From: Rickettsia endosymbiont of Culicoides impunctatus
GTDB lineage: Bacteria; Pseudomonadota; Alphaproteobacteria; Rickettsiales; Rickettsiaceae
Assembly: GCA_020410785.1 (NCBI GenBank)
Contig: CP084573.1
Span: 930,001-994,000 of the forward strand
Length of the DNA: 64,000 nt
Direction: 5' to 3'
Shown: one piece after another, positions 1 through 8,039 of the stretch
Layout: the number at the start of each line of letters is the position of its first letter
How positions within the stretch are numbered: position 1 is the stretch's first letter
Notes under the pieces: model-generated
Told to the model about the DNA's origin: nothing
Seen by the model: only the letters and a program-made list of their open reading frames with translations
Databases searched by the model: none
Translations under genes and position numbers: made by a program

Positions 1-186
1 TAGAGCATCTGCCGTAGATCCAGCAAAGCCAGCAATAATACTCTTATTGAACATGGTTCTTAATTTTTTGGCTGTGGATTTTAAAATTGTATTACCATGG
101 GAAACTTGACCATCAGCGGCAATTACAACCTCTCCACCTTTTCTTAAACACAGTATAGTAGTCCCGTGTAATGAGTTATCTGACAT
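1..186 (-). CDS. hslV: ATP-dependent protease subunit HslV, N-terminal part (cut by window edge)
   Basis: Reading from 186 down to the window edge gives 62 residues of the proteasome-like peptidase of the HslUV (ClpYQ) cytoplasmic protease. The start [18 protein letters not shown] carries the conserved HGTT, where the first Thr becomes the N-terminal nucleophile after processing. It is followed by [12 protein letters not shown] and [13 protein letters not shown], both hallmarks of HslV. The rest of the gene, and probably hslU, lies to the left of the window. The family normally has about 175-185 residues, so roughly one third is present. It is divergent from the DUF2628 gene, so 187-276 should hold both promoters. 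Family identification is from memory but very clear. Confidence 0.93.
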   Translation of the reverse strand, partial: MSDNSLHGTTILCLRKGGEVVIAADGQVSHGNTILKSTAKKLRTMFNKSIIAGFAGSTADAL

Positions 187-276
187 AAATAATCTTCTAA
201 ATATTGATGTTTAGTTGTTTGTTTATTATTATGGTGTTTAAGTAATCATTCAGTACCATAATTACAAGACTCTCTT

Positions 277-627
277 ATGAATATTTATTCAATATATGTT
301 AATCCTCAAAAAAAAGATAATGATTTTATCATTATTAAGCAGGGTTTTTCGTTGTTTGCTGCATTTTTTAATATGTTTTGGGCATTATATCATAGAATGT
401 GGATAGCACTAATCATTACTTTAATAATAAGTATAGCTATATCAAGTTTAGGTTTTGCTCATTTTACTTTTGCCAGTCGAATAGCCATTATGTTGATATT
501 TGGTTTTTTCAGTGCTGATATGAGAGAATATGATTTGCAACGAAAGAAATACCAACTTGAAGAGGTAATATTAGCAAAATCTGAGATAGAAGCTGAATTA
601 AAATTTTTAAAACACTTAAGTAGGTAA
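277..627 (+). CDS. DUF2628 family small membrane protein
   Basis: A 116-residue protein with one hydrophobic hairpin (about residues 24-80: a run around FAAFFNMFWALYHRMW, then IALIITLIISIAISSLG and IAIMLIFGFFSADMREY). A charged C-terminal helix follows, possibly a short coiled coil. The F-W-A-L-Y-H-R-M-W motif is typical of DUF2628 proteins, which occur throughout Rickettsia and other alphaproteobacteria and have no established function. It is 17 bp upstream of the broken HIT gene and probably cotranscribed with it. The inner-membrane location is inferred from hydrophobicity. Confidence 0.75.
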   Translation: MNIYSIYVNPQKKDNDFIIIKQGFSLFAAFFNMFWALYHRMWIALIITLIISIAISSLGFAHFTFASRIAIMLIFGFFSADMREYDLQRKKYQLEEVILAKSEIEAELKFLKHLSR

Positions 628-643
628 TAAGAATTAGAGTATA

Positions 644-999
644 ATGAATATGTATGATAAAAACAATGTTTTTGCGAAAATTATTGGCAAGGATATACCA
701 GCAGAGATAATATATGAAGATGAGAATCTAATAGCGTTTAACGATATAAATCCTGTAGCTCCGGTACATGTAATAGTTATACCAAAAAAGGAATATGTTG
801 ATTATAGTGATTTTATCCTTAAAGCTTCCAGCGATGAAATTAAAAATTATTTCACCAGACTATCTTACATTGCGTCTCTAGTGGGTTTAGAGCAAGATGG
901 CTACCGTTTAATTACCAACAAAGGTCTATATCCGGACAGAGTGTGTTTCATTTTCACTTCCATATTATTGGTGGAAGAACTATTTCTAAGTTGGTATAG
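644..999 (+). pseudogene. HIT-family (histidine triad) nucleotide hydrolase, frameshifted
   Basis: The first ~96 codons read as a normal HIT protein (VFAKIIGKDIPAEIIYEDE, AFNDINPVAPVHVIVIPKK, GYRLITNKG). After NKGLY at about 929-933 the frame is wrong. In the next frame, from 934, the sequence continues GQSVFHFHFHIIGGRTISKLV and stops at 997-999. That includes the complete HxHxH catalytic triad motif. A single-base deletion near 931 (TATCC where TATTCC is expected) explains this. The uncorrected frame runs to 1006 and lacks the triad, so it would be inactive. Either this is a recent pseudogene or a sequencing error; the otherwise perfect conservation suggests a very young lesion. Confidence 0.85.
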
Positions 1000-1013
1000 G
1001 TTCTAGAAAATAG

Positions 1014-1050
1014 TGGATTGCCACGACCACTATGTAGTCTCGCAATGACG
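1014..1050. repeat. Dispersed GGATTGC/CGCAATGACG hairpin repeat (family D), half unit
   Basis: TGGATTGCC..ACGACCACTATGTAGTC..TCGCAATGACG; the same half-unit recurs more than ten times in the window, in both orientations, always between genes. The inner part (gaccactatgtagtc) is itself an inverted repeat. The terminal blocks GGATTGC and CGCAATGACG are the constant part; the middle varies. Confidence 0.75.
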
Positions 1051-1087
1051 CTCTGCGAACAGATTTTTTACTCATTATAAGAAAATA

Positions 1088-1112
1088 GCAAAAAAATCCG
1101 TGAACACTCACG
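1088..1112 (-). terminator. Rho-independent terminator of lpdA
   Basis: On the minus strand, 15 bases after the lpdA stop, the sequence is CGTGA-GTGT-TCACG followed by GATTTTTTTGC: a 5-bp GC-containing stem, a tetraloop and a T run. The stem is one form of the GTGAACGCTCAC tail that recurs in the window, so a repeat may have been recruited as a terminator. Confidence 0.7.
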
Positions 1113-1127
1113 TCAATATAAAACTTC

Positions 1128-2525
1128 CTAAAAATTAATAGCCCTCCTATCTACAGCCAAAGCTGCTTCCTTTATGCCTTCGCTTAGAGTAGGATGAGCA
1201 TGACAAGTTCTTGCTATATCTTCTGAAGAAGCACCAAATTCCATAAATGCTACAAGCTCTGCAATCATAGTACCAGCTGAAGGGCCTATAATATGTGCTC
1301 CAAGTACTTTATCCGTTACGCTATCAGCTAATATTTTTACCATCCCATCGGTAAAACCTGTGCTTCTCGCTCGACTATTTGCCAAAAATGGAAATTTACC
1401 AACCTTGTAATCAATCTTAGCTTCTTTTAATTGCTCTTCAGTTAAACCAACACTTGCCACCTCTGGCCAAGTATAGATGACACTTGGAATAAGGTTGTAA
1501 TTAACATGACCTGCTAAACCTGCCATAATTTCAACGGCAGCAACAGCTTCCTCTTCTGCTTTATGAGCGAGCATAGGTCCAGCAATTACATCACCGACAG
1601 CATAAATATTAGGAATTATTGTTTGGAACTGATCATTAACCGTAATTCTATTTTGTTTGTCCGTTTTAATGGCTAATTTATCTAGACCTAAATTTGTTGT
1701 ATGGGCTTTCCTACCAACAGCTAATAGCACTATATCAGCACTAATTTGCTGCACTGAGGAGTCAGTTGTTTGTTGTATATTTAAAATAACTTTTCCTGCT
1801 TTTTTTTCAGCAGACAGGACTTTAGTGTTCAATCGCAATTCAATAGATTGCTTTTGTAAGATTTTAGTAAATTGACTGATAATTTCTTTATCTAAAGCTG
1901 GCACAATAGTTTCAGCATACTCAATAACCGTTACTTTAGAACCAAGCCTGTTCCATACCGAACCAAGCTCTAAACCGATATAACCCCCTCCAATTACTAC
2001 CATAGTTTCCGGAACTTTAGCAAGACTCAAGGCTCCCGTTGATGACACTATATATTCCTCATCAACAGTAATATTGGGCATTTCAATAATATCAGAGCCA
2101 GTAGCAATTAGAATATTCTTAGCCGATATTTGTTCAACTGATGCACCATTAGTAATTTCTACAAGATTGGCTGAAATAAACTTGGCACTTCCCGTAAATT
2201 TAGTGATTTTATTTTTTATAAACAAACCTTCTATGCCTTTGCATAAGTCTGATACTACCTGACTTTTTTTAGTCATCATTTTCTGTAAATCAAGTTTGGC
2301 TGAGGTTATAATGCCAATATCGGCACAATGGTTCAATACTTCATGATATTTCTCAGAAAAATTTAGTAATACTTTGGAAGGAATACAGCCAACATTTAGG
2401 CAAGTACCACCAAGCGTCACCCTTTTCTCTATACAGGCAACCTTCATACCCAACTGGGCTGCTCTTATTGCTCCTGTATAACCAGCCGGACCACCACCAA
2501 TCACTATTAAATCAAATTCTTGCAT
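1128..2525 (-). CDS. lpdA: Dihydrolipoyl dehydrogenase (E3)
   Basis: A 465-residue flavoprotein that reoxidises dihydrolipoamide in the pyruvate and 2-oxoglutarate dehydrogenase complexes using FAD and NAD. Visible features: the FAD-binding GGGPAG (10-15), the redox-active disulfide in GGTCLNVGC (C42 and C47), the NAD-binding VVIGGGYIGLELG, the second FAD motif YAVGDV, and the C-terminal HAHPTLSEG with the catalytic His. The start at 2525 is chosen over an upstream in-frame start (2549) because GGAG lies about 9 nt before this ATG and because MQEFDLIVIGGG begins where the family does. It is monocistronic here, with its own terminator, away from the E1/E2 genes, as is common in Rickettsia. Confidence 0.96.
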   Translation of the reverse strand: MQEFDLIVIGGGPAGYTGAIRAAQLGMKVACIEKRVTLGGTCLNVGCIPSKVLLNFSEKYHEVLNHCADIGIITSAKLDLQKMMTKKSQVVSDLCKGIEGLFIKNKITKFTGSAKFISANLVEITNGASVEQISAKNILIATGSDIIEMPNITVDEEYIVSSTGALSLAKVPETMVVIGGGYIGLELGSVWNRLGSKVTVIEYAETIVPALDKEIISQFTKILQKQSIELRLNTKVLSAEKKAGKVILNIQQTTDSSVQQISADIVLLAVGRKAHTTNLGLDKLAIKTDKQNRITVNDQFQTIIPNIYAVGDVIAGPMLAHKAEEEAVAAVEIMAGLAGHVNYNLIPSVIYTWPEVASVGLTEEQLKEAKIDYKVGKFPFLANSRARSTGFTDGMVKILADSVTDKVLGAHIIGPSAGTMIAELVAFMEFGASSEDIARTCHAHPTLSEGIKEAALAVDRRAINF

Positions 2526-2601
2526 ATATTTTCTCCATAATAATAGCATTATAGACTATAAATATACCAACACTAATAGTTTCTAAAAAAATAATTGCTT
2601 T

Positions 2602-3296
2602 TTAATTCTTCAAAATCATTAAATAATGTGGTACATCCTTAAAATAGCCTGTAGATGGAGCAAAACTATCAACTATTTTGAAACCAGCTTTTTTATAGGC
2701 ACTAATTGCTTTATGGTTTGATTCACTAGGATCAATTATCCAAGTGCTAACTTGTTTTGTTGTATTTATAAATCTTGCTAAGGTCATTGAGCTTAAACCC
2801 AATCCTAGGCTCTGTGAACAAAATTTAAATTACTAGATTTCGACTCTTTTTAGCTGCAAATTATAAGATTTTTTTGAAATAGAACTAACTATTCCGGCAA
2901 AAATCTTATTAATTTTCGCTTTAAAATACTCAAAATCTAAACAATTAAAATTTTGTTCACAGAGCCTAGAAAATTTTCTTGTCCTATCATAAAATCTATA
3001 GTCCAAGTGATTTCCTTAGGTTTAACCCAAGGTAGTAGATGTTCTGGTGTAGAGTCGTTTGCATCTGATGTCATTATTAACGCATAGGGTTGTATATCAT
3101 AAAAGCCTAGCCAATAATCAAAAATATCTTTCGTACCTTGCAAGTAATTCTGTAGGTTTTCCAATAGATCGCTACTATTGTCCCAATAATTTTTAATGTG
3201 TGGTTTATCAAGCCAAGATTTTATTAAATCTTCATCCCGTGATTGAGCTAGGCAAAAACTTATCTTAGCATCATTTAGTTCTGTATATTTACTCAT
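2602..3296 (-). pseudogene. GNAT-family N-acetyltransferase split by a MITE
   Basis: The N-terminal part (3296 to 2966) starts MSKYTELNDAKISFCLAQSR and reads to WTIDFMIGQENFL. The C-terminal part (about 2805 to 2602) reads GLGLSSMTLARFINTT...WIIDPSESNHKAISAYKKAGF, the acetyl-CoA-binding end of a GNAT fold (AacA4 / aminoglycoside 6'-acetyltransferase-like). A 157-bp MITE at 2809-2965 separates them and adds GSVNKILIV plus a stop to the N-terminal half. Deleting the MITE and one CTAG gives GAA AAT TTT CTA GGA TTG GGT, that is ENFLGLG, in one open frame. The break is therefore due to this insertion alone. Substrate unknown. Confidence 0.85.
2809..2965 (+). mobile_element. MITE copy 1 (157 bp, CTAG target duplication)
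   Basis: Bounded by terminal inverted repeats GCTCTGTGAACAAAATT / AATTTTGTTCACAGAGC and flanked by CTAG at 2805-2808 and 2966-2969. The interior is a long imperfect palindrome with no ORF, as for a non-autonomous element. It is nearly identical to copies at 52180-52336 and 59833-59989. The CTAG duplication is proven here by perfect repair of the GNAT frame on in-silico excision. A 4-bp CTAR target fits the IS5 subgroup of IS5-family transposases (family knowledge); no such transposase is present in the window. Confidence 0.88.
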
Positions 3297-3314
3297 ATCA
3301 AACTATGTATTTAT

Positions 3315-3391
3315 AGATTGCTTCGTCGGCTACGCCTTCTCGCTAATAGACGTCTTGTACTTTAACTCTTTTTCCGTGAACGCTCACATTT
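3315..3391. repeat. Family D repeat half unit plus GTGAACGCTCAC tail
   Basis: Begins AGATTGCTTCGTCGG, passes through a degenerate CTCGCTAATAGACG and continues with CTTGTACTTTAACTCTTTTTCCGTGAACGCTCAC. The same tail follows the repeat copies at 38269 and 48932, so the tail is part of the element and not chance. Confidence 0.65.
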
Positions 3392-3397
3392 GTTATT

Positions 3398-3694
3398 TCA
3401 TTTAAAAAATAAATGTCCCGCTGAATATTTATGAAGAATACTTGCAATAAGTGTCTGATAAGGTAGCCCTTCATAAGCTGCCTTTTGCTTGATACGGTTT
3501 AAATCACTGCTAGAAATACGAATATTGATACGTATGTCTTTTTGTAAATAGTTGGTTGCAGCCTTTATAGCCTTTTCTTTTTCTTCCTTAATGGTTTCGA
3601 TTGTACGCCATTCATTATTTTCAAAAGAGCTTAATAATAATTTTTCCTCTTCATCAAGCAGTATTTTTGAAGAATTATGGTTTTTATTTCTCAT
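3398..3694 (-). CDS. Putative BrnA/CopG-like ribbon-helix-helix antitoxin
   Basis: A 98-residue protein following the putative toxin with an 11-bp overlap. The C-terminal half, DIRINIRISSSDLNRIKQKA then AYEGLPYQTLIASILHKYSAG, is the ribbon-helix-helix pattern of BrnA/CopG antitoxins (beta strand INIRISSSDL, two helices, and the GLPYQTLI motif). The N-terminal half is acidic and probably binds the toxin. Expected role: DNA binding at the operon promoter and neutralisation of the partner. The toxin-first gene order fits BrnTA systems. Function is inferred from motif and arrangement. Confidence 0.75.
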   Translation of the reverse strand: MRNKNHNSSKILLDEEEKLLLSSFENNEWRTIETIKEEKEKAIKAATNYLQKDIRINIRISSSDLNRIKQKAAYEGLPYQTLIASILHKYSAGHLFFK

Positions 3695-3986
3695 TGTTTT
3701 TCGTCTCCTTTAAATATTTTTTAGTAGCTTTACGGCTTGGAATAATTGTCTTAAGAAAAATTGTTCCATTATCTTCAACGACAAAAGGAACAAGATAAAC
3801 ATAAAAATTAAACTCAATGAGATACATTTTTTGGTTAGGGTATTTTTGAGAATTATGATGCTCAATTATATCTAGCAAACAATTATTTTCAATAGCTGCA
3901 ATTATTTCTTCAAAACTTATATCTCTTTCCTGTATGAGCTTATAATTTTTTTCAGATGAAAAATTATAGTTATATTTTTTTGTCAT
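3684..3986 (-). CDS. Putative BrnT-like toxin
   Basis: A 100-residue protein with the BrnT-type layout: an N-terminal YNFSSEKNYKLIQERDISFEEIIAAIEN (compare the W/F-x-x-x-K-N-x-x-x-K-H-x-I-x-F-E-E of BrnT, a RelE-fold ribonuclease). A beta-sheet core follows (MYLIEFNFYVYLVPFVVED) and then a basic C-terminus, IIPSRKATKKYLK. The match is moderate because the classic KH is not obvious, so it may be a divergent member that is still active or a neutralised one. It overlaps the antitoxin gene by 11 bp, giving translational coupling. Confidence 0.65.
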   Translation of the reverse strand: MTKKYNYNFSSEKNYKLIQERDISFEEIIAAIENNCLLDIIEHHNSQKYPNQKMYLIEFNFYVYLVPFVVEDNGTIFLKTIIPSRKATKKYLKETKNNEK

Positions 3987-3993
3987 TTGTATA

Positions 3994-4023
3994 ATATTAA
4001 TGACAATGTATGCCTTATGTCAA
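3994..4023 (-). promoter_or_regulatory. Promoter with candidate operator for the BrnT/BrnA-like pair
   Basis: Minus strand: TTGACA at 4023-4018, an 18-nt spacer and TAATAT at 3999-3994, only 7 nt from the toxin ATG at 3986, so the leader would be extremely short. The spacer region forms an inverted repeat, TGACA-N12-TGTCA (4022-4001), overlapping the -35 box. That is a plausible autoregulatory operator for the ribbon-helix-helix antitoxin (inference). Confidence 0.45.
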
Positions 4024-4055
4024 TATATAATTTTGTGAACGCTCACGACTATAGA

Positions 4056-5705
4056 CTACTTCCCCGCCTTATTTGCCAATACCCAATTACTATCTAAGTA
4101 ATCATTGCTATATTTAGCTAAATATTCCTGATATTTACCTTTAAAATCAGTAATAGTTTGGTGGGATAGTGCAATAATCCTTGTGGCTATACTGCTAGCA
4201 AAATCTCTATCATGAGTTACCAATATTAGAGTACCTGGGTAGTTAATTAGTGAATTTTTTAGCATATGCTTAGATTCAATATCTAGGTGATTGGTGGGCT
4301 CGTCTAGCACCAATATATTACCTTCTTCCAAGATAATTTTGGCTAATAATAAACGAGCTCCTTCTCCACCGCTCAAATTTAAAATATTCTTAGTTACTTC
4401 ATCTTTACGGAATAATAATTGACCTAATATACTACGCAACGTATTGTCATTCTCAGTAGGTATTTGGTTGGATAACCAATCAATAACGTTGATATTTTCA
4501 TTGAGTAATTCATGATGATCCTGAGCAAAATAAGAAATCTGAGTTTCATATCCCCATTCATAACTTCCCAAATCTGAGAATATTTTACCAAGAAGGATTT
4601 TTAGTAAAGTAGATTTACCAATACCATTTGGACCAATAATAACAATTTTTTCTCCTCTTGTTACAGTAAAACTTACATTATTTAATATTTTTTTATTCTC
4701 ATAATTTTTAGAAATACCCTTAACTTGTAGCACTAATTTTCCAGATGGTCTTTTTTGCTTAAAATTAAAATACGGGCTAATACGTGAACTTTTTTGTATA
4801 TCAGGTAATTCCATTTTCTCTATTTGCTTTTCTCGTGAGCTACTTTGCTTAGATCTGCTAGCGGAAGCCCGGAATTTATCGACAAAAACCTGCATAGTAG
4901 CAATTTTTTTCTCTATATTAGTAAGATCCTTAAGCTTTTGATCAGCAATTAGCTGTTTATCGCGAATAAAAATATCATAATTACCAGTATAAGTTTTGAT
5001 GGTACCGTAATCTATATCAAGAATATGGGTAGAAATATTATTAAGAAAAGCCAAATCGTGCGAAATAAATACTAAAGCACCTTTGAATTTTTGTTTTAGA
5101 TAATTTTCTAGCCAATAAATCGATACTATATCAAGATGGTTGGTCGGCTCATCAAGTAATAATATATCAGGATTGTTGAATAAACTTTGGGCTAGTAATA
5201 CTCTAAGTTTATAACCGCCGGACAAAACGGATAATGGTTGATGATGATATTTTTCTTGTATCCCTAAACCTAGAAGTAACTCAATGGCAAAAATTTCTGA
5301 GATATATCCATCATTATCAGCAATAATTTGTTCCAACTCACCTAGCCGATAACCACTTTCCTCATCACATTGTTCACCCTCTAGCTGATCATTTTCTAAT
5401 ATTTTTTCCTTTTCTTGCAAAGCCTGCCATAATTCGCTTCTACCAGCAATAACAATATTAATAATTGAAGTATTTTCATAAATAAATTGATCTTGTTTCA
5501 AGCAACCAATACGAGCCTTCTTAACTATATTTACTTCACCAATGCTTGCTTCCTCTTCTTTAATTAGAACTTTAAAAAAAGTAGATTTACCAGCACCATT
5601 CGATCCAACAAGCCCATATCTATTACCATTTTTGATATGAACATTTACGTCGGTAAATAATATTTTTGCACCATAACTCATGGCTAAATTAGTTGCGATA
5701 ATCAT
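4056..5705 (-). CDS. ABC-F family ATPase (YbiT-like)
   Basis: A 549-residue soluble protein with two ABC ATPase domains and no membrane segments. Domain 1 has Walker [10 protein letters not shown] (about 34-42), signature LSGGY and Walker [13 protein letters not shown] charged linker holds [18 protein letters not shown]. Domain 2 has [18 protein letters not shown] and [11 protein letters not shown]. The linker and the run [14 protein letters not shown] match the YbiT subgroup better than Uup or EttA. ABC-F proteins act on the ribosome, easing stalled translation or protecting from antibiotics; the exact role of YbiT-type members is not settled. The start overlaps the tlyC stop (ATGA, 5702-5705), so it is the last gene of ybeY-tlyC-abcF. 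Confidence 0.9.
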   Translation of the reverse strand: MIIATNLAMSYGAKILFTDVNVHIKNGNRYGLVGSNGAGKSTFFKVLIKEEEASIGEVNIVKKARIGCLKQDQFIYENTSIINIVIAGRSELWQALQEKEKILENDQLEGEQCDEESGYRLGELEQIIADNDGYISEIFAIELLLGLGIQEKYHHQPLSVLSGGYKLRVLLAQSLFNNPDILLLDEPTNHLDIVSIYWLENYLKQKFKGALVFISHDLAFLNNISTHILDIDYGTIKTYTGNYDIFIRDKQLIADQKLKDLTNIEKKIATMQVFVDKFRASASRSKQSSSREKQIEKMELPDIQKSSRISPYFNFKQKRPSGKLVLQVKGISKNYENKKILNNVSFTVTRGEKIVIIGPNGIGKSTLLKILLGKIFSDLGSYEWGYETQISYFAQDHHELLNENINVIDWLSNQIPTENDNTLRSILGQLLFRKDEVTKNILNLSGGEGARLLLAKIILEEGNILVLDEPTNHLDIESKHMLKNSLINYPGTLILVTHDRDFASSIATRIIALSHQTITDFKGKYQEYLAKYSNDYLDSNWVLANKAGK

Positions 5706-6622
5706 AAAGTATAATTAGGTAATAATGTGCCATTTTTTAATTTTAATTTAACCTGCTTAAGTGATCTCGGATCTGCCTCGATTACTTCAAGTTCAACCTG
5801 TTCCTCAATATCAATTTTAATACCAACCGAAGGCACATTACCTACTTTTGCTAAAACTAAGCCACCAATTGTATCGAATTCATCATTTTCTGTTTTTAAC
5901 TTCACTCCAAGAGCCAATTCAAGATCTTCAACTTTCACCCGAGCATTTGATAAAATGGTATTACTATTGATAATTTTGAAATTATCATTATCCGACTTTT
6001 TATCATGCTCATCATCTATTCTACCAACTATCTCTTCCATAATATCTTCAATGGTGACAATACCATCAGTTCCACCATATTCGTCAACAACTATAGATAT
6101 CTGCACACGATCTCTTCGCATTTTCGCTAATAAATCTATCAATTTCATTGAAGGAGCAGAAATGATAGGTTTACGAATTATTCCTTTCAACGACATATCT
6201 TGCTTAGTAACAAGTATCTTAAACAAATCTTTTATATGAATAAAACCAATTATATTATCCAACGTTTCATCATACACTAACGTTCTAGTATGAGGTATTT
6301 TGCTATTAAGTATTTTGCTTAACTCCTCCACTCTAGTGGTTAATTTTACTGCCTTAATGTCATATCTAGGAATCATTACATCTTCTACAGTTTTATGACC
6401 AAATTTCAAAAGATTCGTGAAAATCTTTTTTTCTTCTAATGCCATTTTCTTGCTGTTAGATTTTAGCTTTTTAATAGTATAATAAAAATTATCCTCTATC
6501 TTTTCTCCAAAAAACAGACGAAAGAACCAAGATTTAAGAATATCAAATTTTGAAGGATTTGTAAGCATAGCCTTTTTAGAGTTAATAGAGGGAATATCTT
6601 CTTTTTTCACATAACCTAGCAT
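5702..6622 (-). CDS. tlyC: CBS-domain protein, CorC/HlyC family (TlyC)
   Basis: 306 residues. It has tandem CBS domains ([64 protein letters not shown]) followed by a CorC_HlyC C-terminal domain ([20 protein letters not shown]). It lacks the N-terminal DUF21 membrane domain, like E. coli CorC, and matches rickettsial TlyC. TlyC was proposed as a haemolysin of Rickettsia; the CorC family is otherwise linked to Mg/Co efflux, so the lytic role should be treated with caution. It lies 5 bp after ybeY, the same order (ybeY-corC) as in many proteobacteria. Confidence 0.93.
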   Translation of the reverse strand: MLGYVKKEDIPSINSKKAMLTNPSKFDILKSWFFRLFFGEKIEDNFYYTIKKLKSNSKKMALEEKKIFTNLLKFGHKTVEDVMIPRYDIKAVKLTTRVEELSKILNSKIPHTRTLVYDETLDNIIGFIHIKDLFKILVTKQDMSLKGIIRKPIISAPSMKLIDLLAKMRRDRVQISIVVDEYGGTDGIVTIEDIMEEIVGRIDDEHDKKSDNDNFKIINSNTILSNARVKVEDLELALGVKLKTENDEFDTIGGLVLAKVGNVPSVGIKIDIEEQVELEVIEADPRSLKQVKLKLKNGTLLPNYTL

Positions 6623-6627
6623 AATTG

Positions 6628-7125
6628 TTAATATGGAGAAACAATAGCAAAATCTTTTAATATTTCTACTTCTAAATTTTCCATAATAGTTGCTTCTTCG
6701 TCATTTTGGTGATCGAAGCCAAGTAAATGCAAAACACTATGTACCAAAAGATGTATAAAATGATCTCTAAAGCTTTTATTTTGACTTATTGCTTCACTCT
6801 GAATTATTTCATACCCAAAAGCTATGTCTCCTAAATACATATAATCTAAGTTAGGAGTAAATTCAAGTAGATGCCGAAAGTCTAATTCTATATCAGGAAA
6901 TGATAGCACATTTGTAGGTTTCCCCTTACCACAAAATTGGCTATTCAAATTTAACATTTCATTATTATCAGTTAGTAATATCGCTAGCTCAAACCTTGCA
7001 ACTCCTTTAAAATTCTTATATCTACTTAGTATAGCACACGCAACCTTCTTCACTAATAGTTTATTGATAAATTTATGATTTTTCCAATCTTGATAAGTGC
7101 GAATAATTTCCACATTGATTTTCAT
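6628..7125 (-). CDS. ybeY: Endoribonuclease YbeY
   Basis: 165 residues. The zinc site [11 protein letters not shown] (H129, H133, H139; HxxxHxxGxxH) is intact, preceded by the conserved [10 protein letters not shown] and GDIAFGYE. YbeY is a single-strand endonuclease in 16S rRNA 3'-end maturation and 70S quality control. It is the first gene of the ybeY-tlyC-abcF unit. An upstream phoH, its usual neighbour, is not present; an intergenic region with a family D repeat precedes it. Confidence 0.95.
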   Translation of the reverse strand: MKINVEIIRTYQDWKNHKFINKLLVKKVACAILSRYKNFKGVARFELAILLTDNNEMLNLNSQFCGKGKPTNVLSFPDIELDFRHLLEFTPNLDYMYLGDIAFGYEIIQSEAISQNKSFRDHFIHLLVHSVLHLLGFDHQNDEEATIMENLEVEILKDFAIVSPY

Positions 7126-7273
7126 AATATAATTTGTTGTTGAATATGGCTGAGCAAATATAGCTTCTGCAGTTGATTTAAGTAGATTTAATTATATAGC
7201 TTTATAATAAATTTACACCAATTTTATTTAAATTTTTATTGCGAAACATAGCTGATCCATATTACGAGCTTTA

Positions 7274-7310
7274 TGGATTGCCACGCTCACATACGTTCGC
7301 TCGCAATGAC
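7274..7310. repeat. Family D repeat half unit
   Basis: TGGATTGCCACGCTCAC..GTTCGCTCGCAATGAC in the 294-bp gap 7126-7419 between ybeY and the EAV-repeat gene. Nothing else recognisable is seen in that gap apart from the promoter listed next. Confidence 0.7.
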
Positions 7311-7360
7311 TCTTAGAGTTCAGCTTTTTTCATACAAAATCTTTAAAAACGTATAAGATA

Positions 7361-7388
7361 TTGCGTAAAAAATTAAACTATATATAAT
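7361..7388 (+). promoter_or_regulatory. Sigma-70-type promoter for the EAV-repeat protein
   Basis: TTGCGT (7361-7366), 16-nt AT-rich spacer, TATAAT (7383-7388), 31 nt before the ATG at 7420. An AGGAG ribosome-binding site lies 9-10 nt before the start. Together these support the plus-strand ORF over the antisense ORF in this locus. Confidence 0.6.
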
Positions 7389-7419
7389 GTCAAAATAATT
7401 TTTAAATAGGAGAAACATT

Positions 7420-7794
7420 ATGACCGCCCCTAATATACCAAGAATATTGAAAATAGTAGAAAAAATAGAAGATTTAGAAGCAATAGAAGCAGTAAAAGAA
7501 TTACAAGCTGTAGAAGCAGTAGAAGAATCACAAGCGGCAGAAGCAGTAGAAGAATTAGAAACAGCAGAAGAATTACAAGTGGTAGAAGCAACAGAACCTA
7601 CTATAGTTGTTACCAATTCGACTTTTGGAGAATCATTAACTGCAAGGGCAGGAGGGCATACTATCACTCTTACAGGGCATGATTTCTATATCCCCTTTTT
7701 ATCTCTTGCCCCTAATGGTCGCCTAGAATTTAACTATGATGGCGAGGATTATAGCATAGACGTTCTAGGAAATATGGATATTACTTTATTATGA
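7420..7794 (+). CDS. Hypothetical protein with Glu-Ala-Val repeats
   Basis: 124 residues that I do not recognise. The first half is a low-complexity helical stretch built on AVEAVEE / AVEELE-type units (about residues 18-60), probably generated by triplet or hexamer duplication at DNA level (GAAGCAGTAGAAGAA-like units). The second half (TNSTFGESLTARAGGHTITL then GHDFYIPFLSLAPNGRLEFN) looks like a compact beta domain. No signal peptide or membrane segment. The promoter and a strong AGGAG site support expression. An antisense ORF (7320-7667) over the same repeats is rejected. Function unknown; a rapidly evolving secreted or binding protein is one possibility. Confidence 0.6.
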   Translation: MTAPNIPRILKIVEKIEDLEAIEAVKELQAVEAVEESQAAEAVEELETAEELQVVEATEPTIVVTNSTFGESLTARAGGHTITLTGHDFYIPFLSLAPNGRLEFNYDGEDYSIDVLGNMDITLL

Positions 7795-7850
7795 TAGCAC
7801 CTAATTCAATAGGTTTTGCTATAAATAAATCTAAGCTATTGAAACATAGG

Positions 7851-7890
7851 CAACGAAGTAATTCAAAAAGTAACTAGAATTGCTTCGTTG
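7851..7890. repeat. Hairpin between EAV-repeat gene and dusB
   Basis: CAACGAAGTAATTC and GAATTGCTTCGTTG are a 14-bp inverted repeat with one mismatch around a 12-nt loop. No T tract follows, so it is not a typical terminator. The rest of 7795-8039 shows nothing else. Confidence 0.55.
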
Positions 7891-8039
7891 TAGCAAAAAT
7901 ACTCCTAGCAATTACGAATATATATGGTCTGTAAATGCCATACGTAAGATGAGTCATTAAAATCAATAAACTTCATAATTTCTAGCAAAATTATTTCTTA
8001 TTCAGCTATAATCCTGATTTAAGCAATTAAAATAAGTTG

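Noticed and set aside
7320..7667. 115-codon minus-strand ORF rich in Ser/Ala/Thr
   Set aside because: It is the complement of the EAV repeats; the opposite strand has the promoter, the AGGAG site and a unique C-terminal domain.
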